The notes below the pieces were generated by a model. That model ran no database searches and was not told the DNA's origin. It saw only the letters and a program-made list of their open reading frames with translations. DNA of 64,000 nt, from NCBI GenBank assembly GCA_012861695.1, contig JAAOOA010001163.1, forward strand, positions 1 through 64,000, written 5' to 3'. Shown piece by piece: positions 40,478 through 52,961 of this stretch (the stretch's first letter is position 1; the number at the start of each line of letters is the position of its first letter). A program made the position numbers and the translations under genes. Source of the DNA: Trematomus loennbergii. Its lineage: Eukaryota; Chordata; Actinopteri; Perciformes; Nototheniidae.

Positions 40478-41150
40478 ATTCTGCTGATGTTCAGGTGCAT
40501 ATCAGTATGTAGTGTCTCTACTTTAAAGAGTCCTCTCCTGCTGATGTTCAGGTGCATATCAGTATTTAGTGTCTCTACTTTAAAGAGTCCTCTCCTGCTG
40601 ATGTTCAGGTGTATATCAGTATGTAGTGTCTCTGCTTTAAAGAGTCCTCTTCTGTTGATGTTCAGGTGTATATCAATATGTAGTGTCTCTACTTTAAAGA
40701 GTCCTCTCCTGCTGATGTTCAGGTGTATATCAGTATGTAGTGTCTCTACTTTAAAGAGTCCTCTCCTGCTGATGTTCAGGTGTATATCAGTATGTAGTGT
40801 CTCTACTTTAAAGAGTCCTCTCCTGCTGATGTTCAGGTGTATATCAGTATGTAGTGTCTCTACTTTAAAGAGTCCTCTCCTGCTGATGTTCAGGTGTATA
40901 TCAGTATGTAGTGTCTCTACTTTAAAGAGTCCTCTCCTGCTGATGTTCAGGTGTATATCAGTATGTAGTGTCTCTGCTTTAAAGAGTCCTCTCCTGCTGA
41001 TGTTCAGGTGTATATCAGTATGTAGTGTCTCTACTTTAAAGAGTCCTCTCCTGCTGATGTTCAGGTGTATATCAGTATGTAGTGTCTCTGCTTTAAAGAG
41101 TCCTCTCCTGCTGATGTTCAGGTGTATATCAGTATGTAGTGTCTCTACTC
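40478..41150 (+). repeat. 57-bp minisatellite array D, about 12 copies
   Basis: Same orientation as arrays A and B. It begins right after GGACATATTCTGCTGATG (an F57 terminus) and ends in TCTCTACTCTATGCAG. A CTCTGCTTT variant of CTCTACTTT occurs at about 40630, 40970 and 41087. The long frames on both strands are artefacts. Confidence 0.95.
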
Positions 41151-41691
41151 TATGCAGTATTTTCAAATGTACACAGGGTTTAAACCTGTACACTAAATAT
41201 AAACATATAAACATAAGAATTATTTTCAACATGCTTCCTATTGGTTTGCATGTTTGCGGCAGATAACAGTGCAGTCATGGGATGTATGTAAAGCTGCAGG
41301 ATGCTGATTAGCTGAGCCTGACAGTGGAGTACTTCTGTTGAGTTAACTTATAATAAAGTTATAAAAAAATGAACTTAGTGATGAAATGTTCACTTGCAGA
41401 AAAATATATTTTTTTAATATATTTTCCATTACAACTCCAACTTGGTTATTACAACCTCTCAAATCAGTCATTACAACTTCACGAATCTGCTCTGTGGCAG
41501 TATAAATCGACGAATCTGCGGCCTTGACTTTTGCTACACTTGTTGCGATGAATGTGTCGCTAAAGTAATTTTCACCTGTAGATGTGGGGGAGGGACGACG
41601 AGGCGCAAGCTCGGGTCAGTCTGTCACACAAGTGACTACTGTTGCCCCTTTCACCGATAGAGTGGCGAAGTCCCTCCCCTTCCGGGGAGCT
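41151..41691. other. No gene seen
   Basis: Intergenic sequence. A 72-codon frame (41442-41660) is cysteine-rich by chance and has no recognisable domain. Confidence 0.4.
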
Positions 41692-42452
41692 CCATGGGAC
41701 CTTATTTCGGAAAAATTATGTATTGAAGTCAATGGAGAGAGAAAGATTATCTTTTGATCCCGTTTGAATTGTGCCATGAATTACACATCTGATGTTTGCC
41801 AATTTAAAAAGATAATTTTGCAAGTAAAAACAATTAAAATGTGTCGTAAAACTGTGAAGTAACACTTTTTTTTGTGTGAAACCGCTCAATGAACTACATC
41901 TCCCGTCTCGCACCACACACCAAGACGGCCGTCACGTTGGCACATTTCACTTCTTTCTTTCAGAATGAGGCGAAAAGTATTAAAAGAGGTGAAAATCACT
42001 CCAAGTCTGGGCGTGTTGAGAGCTGTACATACACACAAGGGGAGTTAGTCGGTTCCTAGCATGTTGAGAGCTGCACATACACACAAGGGGAGTTAGTCGG
42101 TTCCTAGCATGTTGAGAGCTGGACATACACACAAGGGGAGTGAGTCGGTTCCTAAGAGCCAGCATGCGGGACCGGCTCTACAAGGTTTCGATGAGTAACA
42201 CGAGTGTAATGTGTAACGTTAATGACATCACTTACGCGACTCTGGGATTTGTAGTCTTTCTAGTTGCTTATTTTTCATAGTCTTATATTTCAACAGTTTT
42301 ACGACAAACTGTGACTTTTTTGACATGGAAATTATTTTTTAAATTGACAAACATCATATGTGTAATTCATGGCACAATTCAAACGGGATCGAAAGATAAT
42401 CTTCTCTCCCCATTGACTTCAATGCATAATTTTTCCGAAATAGGTCCCATGG
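41692..42452. mobile_element. Element with about 100-bp terminal inverted repeats
   Basis: The left arm (41692 to about 41803: CCATGGGACCTTATTTCGG, AAGTCAATGGAGAG, GAATTGTGCCATGAATTACA) is mirrored in the right arm (about 42355-42452). The centre carries three copies of a 49-bp repeat. No transposase is present and the target duplication is not resolved. Confidence 0.85.
42011..42160. repeat. 49-bp tandem repeat, 3 copies
   Basis: GTTGAGAGCTG starts at 42014, 42063 and 42111. Each is followed by CATACACACAAGGGGAGT and AGTCGGTTCCTA. Confidence 0.92.
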
Positions 42453-43554
42453 TTCGGAAGTAGAAGGCACTTTTGTGATTTTAGTAAGACAATCCAGTTT
42501 TGTTAACATTAATGCTTTTTTGCTTTTGTTTGTGTTACTAAGATACTTTTAGATACACTTTGAAGTGTGCAACACTTAGAACTGGTAGAATATGAAGTAC
42601 TTTGTAAGGAATTGGGTTTCTTTAAAGGCAGTTTGTGATTTTTAGGGCTGTTTCAGTGAGACAATGCCGTTTTTGATCATTTCAAGTTTCAAGTTTCAAG
42701 GCTTTCTTGTAATCGGCCCATTAGCTACAGTGTAGATATGTCAATGAAAAACACAAGTCACAGGCTCCTCCAACAGTGCAACATATATATATACATACAG
42801 TAGAGGACATAAAACAGATAGAATACTGCAATATAATGTTTTGAGATGACAGATTTGTGCTTAATTCTCTCACAAAGGAACTGTAAGATACACGTTTATT
42901 TATGCAAAAAGTTCAAACTAGAAAAATGAAATACTTTGTCAAAATAGATGTTATTTAAGAATGTGACACTTATTGGTAGTTTTTGATTTAAGTAAGACAA
43001 TCCAGTTAAACAATGTAGTTTTTGATGACTTTACTGATTTGATTCTGCTACCAAGATACTTTTAGATACAGTTTGTAAAACTTTACAACTGGTAGAATGT
43101 CAATCACTTGGTAACACATTTACTTTCTTAAAGACTGTGACTGTAAAAGGCAAGTTTTGTGATTTTAACACTTATTTACTGACACTAGGCAGATTTTCAC
43201 TTTTTCTCTCACCAAGATACTTTGAGACACACTTTGAGGTATGCAAAACCTTAAAACTAGAAAACGAAGTACATTGTCTGAATAGATTTTCTTGAAGACT
43301 GTTTCTCTAAAAGGCAAGTTTGTGATTTTAACACTTTATTTTTTTACTGACACTCTGCAGATTTGTGTGTAATTCTCTCACAGAGGAACTGTAAGATACA
43401 CTTGTATGTATGCCTTTTATGTAAACCTTAAAAACTAGAAAATAAAATATTTTGTCTGAATAGATTTTCTTTGAAGTCACTTTGATTGTAACGCTATTTC
43501 AGTGGAACAATCCAGTGTTAACATCAATGCTTTTTTATGCAACTTGATTTGAAG
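42453..43554. repeat. Degenerate long-period tandem repeat with inserted retroposon
   Basis: AAGATACTTTTAGATACA or similar recurs at about 42540, 43049 and 43208, with GTTTGTGATTTT and ACAATCCAGTT between, suggesting an old tandem repeat of roughly 170-200 bp. A retroposon-like repeat (42680-42840, TCACAGGCTCCTCCAACAG) interrupts it. Confidence 0.6.
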
Positions 43555-44527
<973 letters not shown>

Positions 44528-44768
44528 TGTAGTGATCACTAATTACCTAAGTTACATAATTCACTCATGGAACTACAGGTTGGGGGTATTGTTTCTGCCC
44601 GGACACATATGTTGACGGTACCTCCGGGGTACCTACTGTGTGTCCTCCTCTTTCACTTTCTCTCTTCCTCTTTCCTGCAACCCGACAGCACGTCGATTTC
44701 TGCTCCCCAATAAAGAGAGATTTGCACCCTCGATGCACCGCCTCCGTCTCCCTTCTCTCGGCACTACA
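44528..44768 (+). mobile_element. 5' LTR of a compact LTR retrotransposon
   Basis: It starts TGTAGTGATCACTAATTACC and ends TCTCGGCACTACA, with the inverted tips TGTAGTG/CACTACA. It contains an AATAAA polyadenylation hexamer at 44709-44714. The 3' LTR at 46270-46507 differs by only a few substitutions and small indels. Confidence 0.92.
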
Positions 44769-44769
44769 G

Positions 44770-44787
44770 TGGTGACCCTGACATAAG
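44770..44787 (+). other. Primer-binding site
   Basis: TGGTGACCCTGACAT begins two bases past the 5' LTR. The leading TGG pairs with the CCA end of a tRNA. The tRNA species is not assigned. Confidence 0.65.
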
Positions 44788-44918
44788 TCTCGCGAAGGAT
44801 CCGGGACTGACTCGAACACGGCAAAAAAGACTCTTGTTTTTCTCGAAATGCCGGAGATTCTTGGAGACGTCCGTAGCTGCCACGTGCACATGGACTGAGG
44901 CTCGGTGCGCCCCGCGGA

Positions 44919-45302
44919 ATGGCTGAGGACGTCGCTCGCCATTCCCGCTTCGTCTCGGCACTGGAAGGCAGCAAGCCTTCCTGCTACGAGGAGACGATGC
45001 ACGACCTGCTAGGTATGGAGGAACCCGACTTCTACCTCGTGGGGCTGTTTCTTCGGGACATGCGGCTGCATGTCCAGGCTGCGCTAGCTAACACGGCTAG
45101 TGTTGAGCCCCACGCTTTGGCCGAAGAAGCTTGCCGGTTCTTCCTGGCCGCCCGGCGATTTACCCCTGAGGTGCTTGCCACTGCACGCTGCAGCACCTTC
45201 CCTGGTGGGGGCACGCCGCCTAGCAGAGGCTCCGGGGGGCCGACGACGACAGCGACTACCGGCCGTCGAGGGCGGCTAGCCTCGACTGCTAACGACAGCT
45301 AG
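44919..45302 (+). CDS. Gag-like N-terminal fragment of an LTR retrotransposon
   Basis: A 127-codon frame starting MAEDVARHSRFVSALEGS, helical and acidic for about 90 residues (ETMHDLLGMEEPDFYLVG, then EEACRFFLAARRFTPEVLA), ending in a Gly/Thr-rich tail. Its place 150 bp after the primer site is where gag begins. It lacks the capsid bulk and any zinc knuckle, and no downstream frame continues it. I infer a truncated gag whose retained 5' part may serve packaging. Homology is inferred from position, not from a search. Confidence 0.6.
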   Translation: MAEDVARHSRFVSALEGSKPSCYEETMHDLLGMEEPDFYLVGLFLRDMRLHVQAALANTASVEPHALAEEACRFFLAARRFTPEVLATARCSTFPGGGTPPSRGSGGPTTTATTGRRGRLASTANDS

Positions 45303-46269
45303 CCACGACAGCTAACGGCTAGCTGCTACCAACGGCTAGCGGCGACTACTAGCAACGGCTGACGATGACTAGCTGCTACCAACGCTAGCGGCTGACATCC
45401 GACTGTTTTTTTATTTTTATTTTTGTTTTTTGTGGTGCCGGAGAGGAGGTTCGATCATGTCTGGTCGGCCTCGCGTGGATCCTCTCGCTATTTCGCCCAC
45501 CTGTTTTTGTTCGTGGACGGGACGACCATTTTTGAGCTTTTTCTGGTGTCTGAGAGGAGGTTCGACCGTGTCTGGTCGGCCTCGTGTGGACCCTCTCGCT
45601 GTTTTCACCACCTCGACGGCGGTTTCGGACGTCACACAGTGGCGCGCTTCTGGACCCCGTCTCGCCTCTTCCCTCGCCTCGGCGGTTCCGGACGTCGCCC
45701 ATGCCTTCATCGGCCCGTGGGTGGCGCGCTTCGGGACCCTGCCTGGCCTCGCCTCTTCCCTCGCCTCGGCGGTTCCGGACGTCGCCCATGCCTTCATCGG
45801 CCCGTGGGTGGCGCGCTTCGGGACCCTGCCTGGCCTCACCTCTAACCGCGGCTCACGGTTCGCCTCGACGGCACCCCGTCTGGCCTCTCCCCTGTCCACG
45901 GCTCCTTCCTCCCGGGGACACGGCTCCTTCCTCCCGAGGACTTCGTACCCGCTGCCGCTGTGCCTTCGCCTGCGGCCGGGCAGCGCTCCTCCCCGCTGGG
46001 GACCACCGGGTTTTTCACGCCCGTCCCCTGGTCTCGACACAGCGACCCTGCTTTCTGCGGCCCCCTGACGACGGCCCGTTCCGGCCCGCCACCCGCCCTC
46101 CGGTGGGGATGCCCTCGCCTTCGTTGGGGCCCCTACCCTCTCCTGCGGCCCCCTTCCGACGGCCCGTTCCATGGCCCGGCCCTCGCCGGCGGCCCCGCCC
46201 TCCTCGGCCCCTGTGGTGCTTCCTCCCGACGCGAGGATTGTGTCCATGGTTGAATTCTGGGGGGGCTTG
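45303..46269 (+). repeat. GC-rich retrotransposon interior with tandem duplications
   Basis: Strongly GC-rich and non-coding. AGGAGGTTCGA(T/C)C blocks recur at about 45442 and 45557, and GCGGTTCCGGACGTCGCCCA at 45682 and 45770 is part of an 88-bp near-exact duplication. Long frames on both strands come from the lack of AT-rich stops. It ends in the polypurine tract and the 3' LTR. Confidence 0.8.
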
Positions 46270-46507
46270 TGTAGTGATCACTAATTACCTAGGTTACATA
46301 ATTCACTCATGGAACTACAGGTTGGGGGTATTGTTTCTGCCCGGACACATATGTTGACGGTACCTCCGGGGTACCTACTGTGTGTCCTCCTCTTTCACTT
46401 TCTCTTCTCTCTTTCCTGCAACCCGACAGCACGTCGATTTCTGCTCCCCAATAAAGAGAGATTTGCCCTCGATGCACCGCCTCCGTCTCCCTTCTCTCGG
46501 CACTACA
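46270..46507 (+). mobile_element. 3' LTR
   Basis: It matches the 5' LTR, with ACCTAGGTT for ACCTAAGTT, a small rearrangement in the CTCTTCTCTC tract, and TTTGCCCTC for TTTGCACCCTC. The near-identity suggests a recent insertion. Confidence 0.92.
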
Positions 46508-46630
46508 CAACAATATGAAACCCCATAAAGCAAAGTGAACACAAAGGTACAACAGAAATACAAATACAAATATAATAGTAATAAAAATGACATAGTTCTA
46601 ATAAAGGTTAAATTATTAAAATATAAAAAA
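46508..46630. other. Short AT-rich spacer
   Basis: The first four bases, CAAC, are the target duplication. The rest is AT-rich with no feature. Confidence 0.5.
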
Positions 46631-47234
46631 GGTAACACTTTATTTTGATAGTCCATAGTTGACACTCTATAAGTCATCAGTTGACATTTAGTAGCATGTC
46701 AACAGTGCATCAGTTGACATGTATCAGTTGACATTCAACAGCACCGTTCAAACCGACAAGTAACGTGTTTTTTGCAACAGGTTATTAACCGATATTCAAC
46801 TTACTATCTGTAGATTGTGTCAACATCTTCAAAATTGACAATCAACTACTCAAAATCAATCTGTCAGTTGAAAGTCAACAGGGTCATGTCGACTATCTGT
46901 TGATAATCTGTTGAGAGTCAAGATGTCAACTAAAGATTACATTAAGCATTAGTTGATCAACAGATAAGCAGCTTTAGAGTTTAGTTGACTATCTGTTGAT
47001 CATCAACTAAACTAGAGTTGACTATCAGCATACTTTTACTAGGCATTCTCCACTGAGCGTTTGTAGGCATGTGTTAGGACTATCCAATTCAAGTGAAAAA
47101 CAGTTGAGAACAGTAGAAAGTCTATAACCTATCAACAGAACACATACATTCATCCACTAATTATATGCAACAGACATGGGTAGAAAGCGAAATGTTTTGC
47201 ACAACTGATCACGAACACAAAATAAAGTGTTACC
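46631..47234. mobile_element. Inverted-repeat element with AGTTGAC motifs
   Basis: Ends GGTAACACTTTATTTTG and AAAATAAAGTGTTACC are inverse copies. The interior holds many copies of CAGTTGACA or its inverse between 46660 and 47035. No transposase frame and no clear target duplication. Confidence 0.8.
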
Positions 47235-47608
47235 TACAAAAAAAACAATGTTATATCTCTTCCCCCCCCTTTACTCCCCTCTGTCTAGTGTTTTGGTGAG
47301 ATGCACAAACATAAACACAGCACATCACAAGGATCGGCGCATGGCAGAGGGGCGGGGGAGGGGGTGTTTATTCTTGGGAGTTTTGGGTGTTCGTGACTCT
47401 TAAAAGTCCGCTGATAGAAGCATGAATAGCATGTGACTGCACGAACAAACAGGGGTCATATTCACATCATCAAAAACTCCTATTTTGCTTAATTGATATG
47501 CTTTTTAAAACACTGCACTGGTTCGACTTATGTTCCCGATACCAGTCCTGCTGGTGGCTTTATTTCCCTCCTCTGTCTGGATAAAAAGACGCTGCATTTC
47601 CTGTAGAC
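47235..47608. other. No gene seen
   Basis: Intergenic sequence. It ends in CTGTAGAC (47601-47608), the target duplication of the next element. Confidence 0.45.
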
Positions 47609-47941
47609 CAGCGGTTCCCAACCTGTGGGCCGAGGCCTCCTTGTGGTCCGCGAAGGCATTGCAAATGGGCCGCCAAATGAGTGATTCTACAATTTAGGGT
47701 ACATTCCATGTCCATTGATGTCTATTGATGATAATTATAATTATTCTAACTATTTTCTTCAAAAATATCATATTTTTCCTATTATTGGAAAGCATGTTAT
47801 AATAGCACACAAACATTATGTGCATCCTATGCTTTATTTAGCTTGAAATGTGTCATGATGTTCTTAAATTGTCAGTTTTTGCTATGTCCGTTTTTCAGTT
47901 GAGGGTGTCTTGGTTTCAAAATAATGAATAAAAACCATTAA

Positions 47942-49114
47942 CCTCTTAAGCCCTGAGCCTGTTTTTCAGGTCTCAGGCTCGAAAATGACATTCCCAGAAC
48001 AAATGACCATATCTTCCCTTCTAAAAGGGTTAAATTAATCATCTTTATTCTCAAAGTAATGATAAACCTGTGAGTTGGATGTAGAAAAGTCAGAATCAAT
48101 ATAGATGTTTTTTATTTTAAAGAAAATTCAGATTTTACATAGTAAAAAACTGTAAATTATAGTGTCCGTCCAAAAAAATGTTTTACTTATAGTGAAAACT
48201 ACCCTTGGATGATGGGTTAGTAGACTAAAAGCTTTAGGAATCCAAAGTACAACATATAATAAATACCCTGTATCAAGATTGATGCAAAACAAGTGAAATT
48301 TGACCTTTTTAGAGAGATTAGCCAAAAAAACCCACTTCTGGGGTCATTTGGGTGGATTTGACCTATCTCTGGCCCACCTTGGTCGATTTTGATGAATGAA
48401 ATCTCTTTATAACCGCTGGAGCCAATGGAATCGAGGGGAAGTTATATACACACCAAAACGTTAACAAATAAGGAGTGAGAGTGACGCGTTACCAAAACCG
48501 GAAGCTGCATACACTCTGGTGGCTACCATTAGCAGCTAACTTTTCCGCTCCGATTTTTACATAAAAAATGGAATTATGGATTATAAATAATTTTTTAAAA
48601 GGTACAGGTACATTATCAACCTATGGATCAACAGTTGTAGACATTTCTTTTTTCGTTTAATGCCATTGAACACGTCTTTTGACCTAATTGACAGCTACGG
48701 TGAGACGATCTGCCGTAAAAGCTCCGTAAAGGTACGTGTTGTGATGTCTGTGTTTGCTTCCCCTGTCGCAAGTTCGGATCGCTCAGTGATGATACTATAC
48801 CTAAATAATCTGTGGAGTCTCAGCTTAATCGGCTAATTGTATGTGCAGCTACGATAAGTAATAAGGGTATCTTTATCTTGAATTGTGTGCCGCAGTGCGT
48901 TCGAATTTTTTCGCTCAGTGGTCATTTAGACCCTTCTTATGAGACTTGTGTTTTGTTTTGGTAAAAATGGTTCATATCTTCAGTTAGCTGAGATTCTTCC
49001 CGTTAATCTGGTGCTACACATTAATAGTTTCATAAATGTTAAGAAGCCCTGAGACATTATCTCGAAAACAAAAAGTTGGGAGGGGTCCAATGGGGGACCG
49101 CCGTGCTTAAGAGG
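47942..49114. mobile_element. TTAA element nested in the hAT element
   Basis: TTAA at 47938-47941 and 49115-49118 bracket ends CCTCTTAAGCCCTGAG and CCGTGCTTAAGAGG. At 1173 bp with only short frames it is non-autonomous. The terminus CCTCTTAAG and TTAA target fit piggyBac-like elements. Confidence 0.8.
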
Positions 49115-49586
49115 TTAAAGTAAATTTTAAAAAAATTATTCATTTATTTCAAAAGTCTAAATACTAAAGAATAATAACATATTTTTAATTGATTTCCTCC
49201 TTTAAATAATTTAAATATCTTAATATATGAATGTCCGCAAAAGTTCTGTCAACTATGTTACTAACAGAACTCTCCTCTTTAACTCAAAAATGGTTTGTCC
49301 CAATACCATGTACCAGCATCACATGATGCCATGTTCCTCTTTGGCAGACATTTTGAACACACTGTGGTGATTGTCCTCTAACTTTTTACAATATTTATGT
49401 ATAATAGCACATTGTCAATGAGTATATTAATTGACCATCAACAATGTTACGTACATTGTTATGGTTTACAATTGTTTAATGATTTTAATTCAATTATATG
49501 TTCAAATGTGATGTTAACCTGTTCAAGAAAATGACATGTGGTCATCCAGGCAAGGCCTACCATTGAAATGATGGGTCAAAATAGGG

Positions 49587-49676
49587 AAATTGTCAACTAG
49601 GTTACCTGTCAACTAAGTTACCCAGTACTGTAATAACTGTAGTAACTTAGTTGACAGGTAACCTAGTTGACAATTT
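49587..49676. repeat. Perfect 35-bp-arm hairpin with 20-bp loop
   Basis: Arms 49587-49621 and 49642-49676 are exact inverses; the left arm begins AAATTGTCAACTAGGTTACC. Both arms carry two copies of the GTCAACTA(A/G)GTTAC motif that is scattered over this part of the hAT element. Confidence 0.95.
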
Positions 49677-50650
49677 GTATGACATGTAGACGTCATTACA
49701 CATCATTATCAATGGAATTTTGCACTTCTGCCTTGAAATGAACATAGTGCTGATGGTTAATAATGTGTCCAGTCAACTATGTTATTTGCGTCAAATGTTT
49801 GACTTTCATTGTCAACTATGTTGCACCTCATTTTTTCAAATTTAAAATATCTAAAATAGTGCTTCTGATATCCTTTATAGTATAATGTATATCTACACAG
49901 GTTGGAGTTTTACATGACATCTCTTAAAACTATCAAAATGACCTGTATGGTAGTTTTATAATACAAAATATCCCTAAACTTAATGACAGTGCTGAACATA
50001 TCACATGAAAAAACAAAACTTTAATACAATTATTTTTTAAACTTTAAAAAATCTTTGGATATATGGTAGAATAGACTCAAGAGCCTTTCAAATTTGATTT
50101 TACTTGAAGTGCAGGACTTAATCAAATGATTGTAATGACATCAAGTTTGTCCGTAACATAGTTGACAAACTGAGTAGTGAAAACATCCTTTCCCTTAAAA
50201 TAAAAAAATATAAAAATGTTTAAGCTTTGCAACTAGTGGATATGTTACACTGAGGAATATACTAACTTGAACCACTGATTGTTCTATTGAGAAAGAACAC
50301 TTTCTTTGTACTGTTTTGTTGATGTGAAATGCACCCTAAATTATAGAATCAGTCATATAATTTTTTTTTTGCAGAACATTAAGATTTGTGTGGAAACATT
50401 TTCATTATTACAATTTTTGTTTAATTTGAACCTCTTTTCCTTTCTCTTTCTCGATCCTCCTTAGCAACGGTCATTACAGTCATTGACAGCGGTCTGTTTA
50501 CTGGATTAACAACGTGTCACATGTTCTGAATCGACCAATCAGAACTTTATTTAGCCTCCATATTGTTTATGGTTGAATGTGGCGCGCGAAAATTGTTTTG
50601 ATTCTTAAGTGGGCCCTGAGTTGAAAAAGGTTGGGAACGCTGCTGTAGAC

Positions 50651-51717
50651 AGTAGTACAATCCTAAAAATGATTTAAAAAAAATGTGTGAACCTGCATAG
50701 CTTTCAACTTGAATGAATAAAGTGTACAATTACCAGATATAAAAAGGAGTACAAATGACTTAATCAACACAAAAACAAACTAAGAAACGTGCCTGTGTGT
50801 TTGCCTGAGATATGGGGGAAATCAAATGTAAAAAAGCAATCGATAAAACAATCAAATAATTAAGAAACTAATAAATACAAAATAAATTGAAATACACAAA
50901 TAACTATAATTAAATCATGGGGAGATAAATATAATAATAATAACAAATTCAAATATTAAAAGTTAATTAAAAATTGAAGGTGATTGTAAGAAGATAATAC
51001 ATAAAGGGTGCCTTATATAACCCTCCTTTATTTTCCTAAAACGACTATATTCAAGGGAATATCGTGTTTTATTAAACATCTATCAGGGCTATTGTAAAGA
51101 AATACAAATGTATTTAAAAAAAAAACAGAACATGCAGAGGGGGCTAAAACTGGTAAATTACCTATTAAAAAAACTGTAAGAAATGATCTGAAATTAGAGT
51201 CACATATTATGCTTTCACAGCTTCATATTTAGGAGAAACTATAAACCTCAACTCTGAACGAATCCTAACGAGAGTGGGTGAACACTACAACTCCCATGAT
51301 GCCACACTGCTCAACCACCACACCAAACCTAAGCTTTTTACTGTTGTATTACGTGAGAGTGTAAAGTACAAATGCAGATTGAAAGCAATTAGTTGTTGTT
51401 AACTCACTGTTGTTGTTGATAACATCTGAGAGCTCAATGAGGTCACAATAATCCAATCAATTTATCAAAAACAAACATTCCTGGAAGCAACGAGGATTTC
51501 CTGTTTTCATTTTGAGTGGTTGTAGTTTATTAGGAGGGACTTGGTTTGAAAGATTCCCAGGGCCGGATGTCCGTTATGATTTGACCGATGGAGAGGGTGA
51601 GAATCCTCCCTCTCGATGTAATGTCTATTCATCCAGCATCTCCATTCCTCTTCTGTTTCCTGCCATTCTCCTCCGGCGTGATGTTTCCTCCCTGCGAGGC
51701 CCGATGTGTGCAGACAG
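50651..51717. other. No gene seen
   Basis: AT-rich intergenic sequence up to the next hAT-type element. No exon is recognised. Confidence 0.4.
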
Positions 51718-51814
51718 ACTGACCCCAGAGCTGGGAAGTAGTGGAGTACAAATACTTCGTTACTTCTGGTATCAGTACTTTACTCACTACTTATTTTTCT
51801 GACGACTTTTATTT

Positions 51815-52335
51815 TACTTCTTACATTTGAACAAATACCTGTACTTTCTACTTCTTACATTTTGAACACAAATACCTGTACTTTCTACTTCTTACATGTT
51901 GAACACAAATACCTGTACTTTTACTTCTTACATTGAACACAAATACCTGTACTTTCTACTTCTTACATTTTGAACACAAATACCTGTACTTTCTACTTCT
52001 TACATTTTGAACACAAATACCTGTACTTTCTACTTCTTACATTTTGAACACAAATACCTGTACTTTCTACTTCTTACATGTTGAACACAAATACCTGTAC
52101 TTCTACTTCTTACATGTTGAACACAAATACCTGTACTTTCTACTTCTTACATGTTGAACACAAATACCTGTACTTTCTACTTCTTACATGTTGAACACAA
52201 ATACCTGTACTTTCTACTTCTTACATGTTGAACTCAAATACCTGTACTTTCTACTTCTTACATGTTGAACCCAAATACCTGTACTTTCTACTTCTTACAT
52301 GTTGAACACAAATACCTGTACTTTCTACTTCTCAC
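51815..52335 (+). repeat. 37-bp minisatellite, about 14 copies, inside H37 copy 2
   Basis: Units TACCTGTACTTTCTACTTCT plus TACAT(G/T)TTGAACACAAA. The left units have CATTTTGAAC, the right units CATGTTGAAC, a gradient along the array. Confidence 0.95.
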
Positions 52336-52629
52336 ATTTCCCAAACAGGCTGGTTCCTTTAGTTTGAATGTGTGTTTGGTGGCGTGATCATTATTCTTTA
52401 GAGTCAGTGCGTGCCTATTGATTTGAACACGATCCGTGTATCCATCATTTCCTGGTCTTCTCTAAAGAAGAGGGACCAATGAAAACGTTGTCATGTTGCC
52501 GTTGTTCAGCATGGAAACATTCATTAGCTAACAATGACATTATTGTTCTATTAATATAAAGGGAGGTCAGGTACTCTTTAAAACAGCTACTAGTTATGGG
52601 TACTTTTACTGAAGTACATTTCAAAGCCT

Positions 52630-52845
52630 CTTTAAGTTTTTCCTTGTACGATGTGAGGGTCTAAGGACAGAGGGTGTCGTTTTTTCTCATACTGATATTC
52701 TGAACAAACTGTGCTGTTGTATTAGCTGTAAAATGTCTTTACTGTAGGGTTTTATTATTTGTACAGCACTTTGGCTCGACCAAAAATCGTTTATAAATGT
52801 GCTATATAAATAAAACTTGATTTGATTTGATTTGATTTACTTTTA
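52630..52845 (+). mobile_element. Retroposon 3' end with (GATTT)n tail
   Basis: It ends GTGCTATATAAATAAAACTT then three or four GATTT units, a common 3' tail type in fish LINE/SINE copies. It interrupts H37 copy 2 at a point that is continuous in copy 1 (near 15990). Confidence 0.65.
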
Positions 52846-52961
52846 CTTGAGTAAAGAAGTTTAGTCAGTACTTCTACTTTTACCAGAGTATTTTTAAACA
52901 TGAGTATCTGTACTTCTACTTGAGTAAAGGATGTGTGTACTTTTGCACCTCTGGCTGACCC

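Larger units (their letters stand above)
44528..46507 (+). mobile_element. Non-autonomous LTR retrotransposon, about 2 kb
   Basis: Two near-identical LTRs flank 1.5 kb. 4-bp target copies CAAC lie at 44524-44527 and 46508-46511. A primer-binding site TGGTGACCCTGACAT starts two bases after the 5' LTR, and a G-rich polypurine tract (46259-46265) precedes the 3' LTR. Only a short gag-like frame is present. No protease, reverse transcriptase or integrase is seen, so it must have moved with enzymes supplied elsewhere. The primer site and 4-bp target fit Ty3/gypsy-type elements. Confidence 0.9.
47609..50642. mobile_element. hAT element, about 3 kb, with nested insertion
   Basis: Ends CAGCGGTTCCCAACCTG and GGTTGGGAACGCTG are flanked by perfect 8-bp copies CTGTAGAC (47601-47608, 50643-50650). 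It contains a complete TTAA element (47942-49114), leaving about 1.9 kb of hAT sequence. No transposase frame survives. The right half has a cluster of GTCAACTATGTTA-type motifs and a perfect hairpin. Confidence 0.93.
51726..52953 (+). mobile_element. hAT-type element H37, copy 2
   Basis: Ends CAGAGCTGGGAAGTAG and TACTTTTGCACCTCTG with target copies ACTGACCC (51718-51725) and GCTGACCC (52954-52961), one mismatch. Orientation is opposite to copy 1. It holds about 14 copies of the 37-bp unit (51815-52335) and a retroposon insertion at about 52630-52845. Confidence 0.9.

Noticed and set aside
45417..46247. Minus-strand frame of 276 codons and several plus-strand frames
   Set aside because: The region is very GC-rich retrotransposon interior, so stops are rare in all frames. 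The peptides are Arg/Gly/Pro-rich with tandem duplications and no domain.
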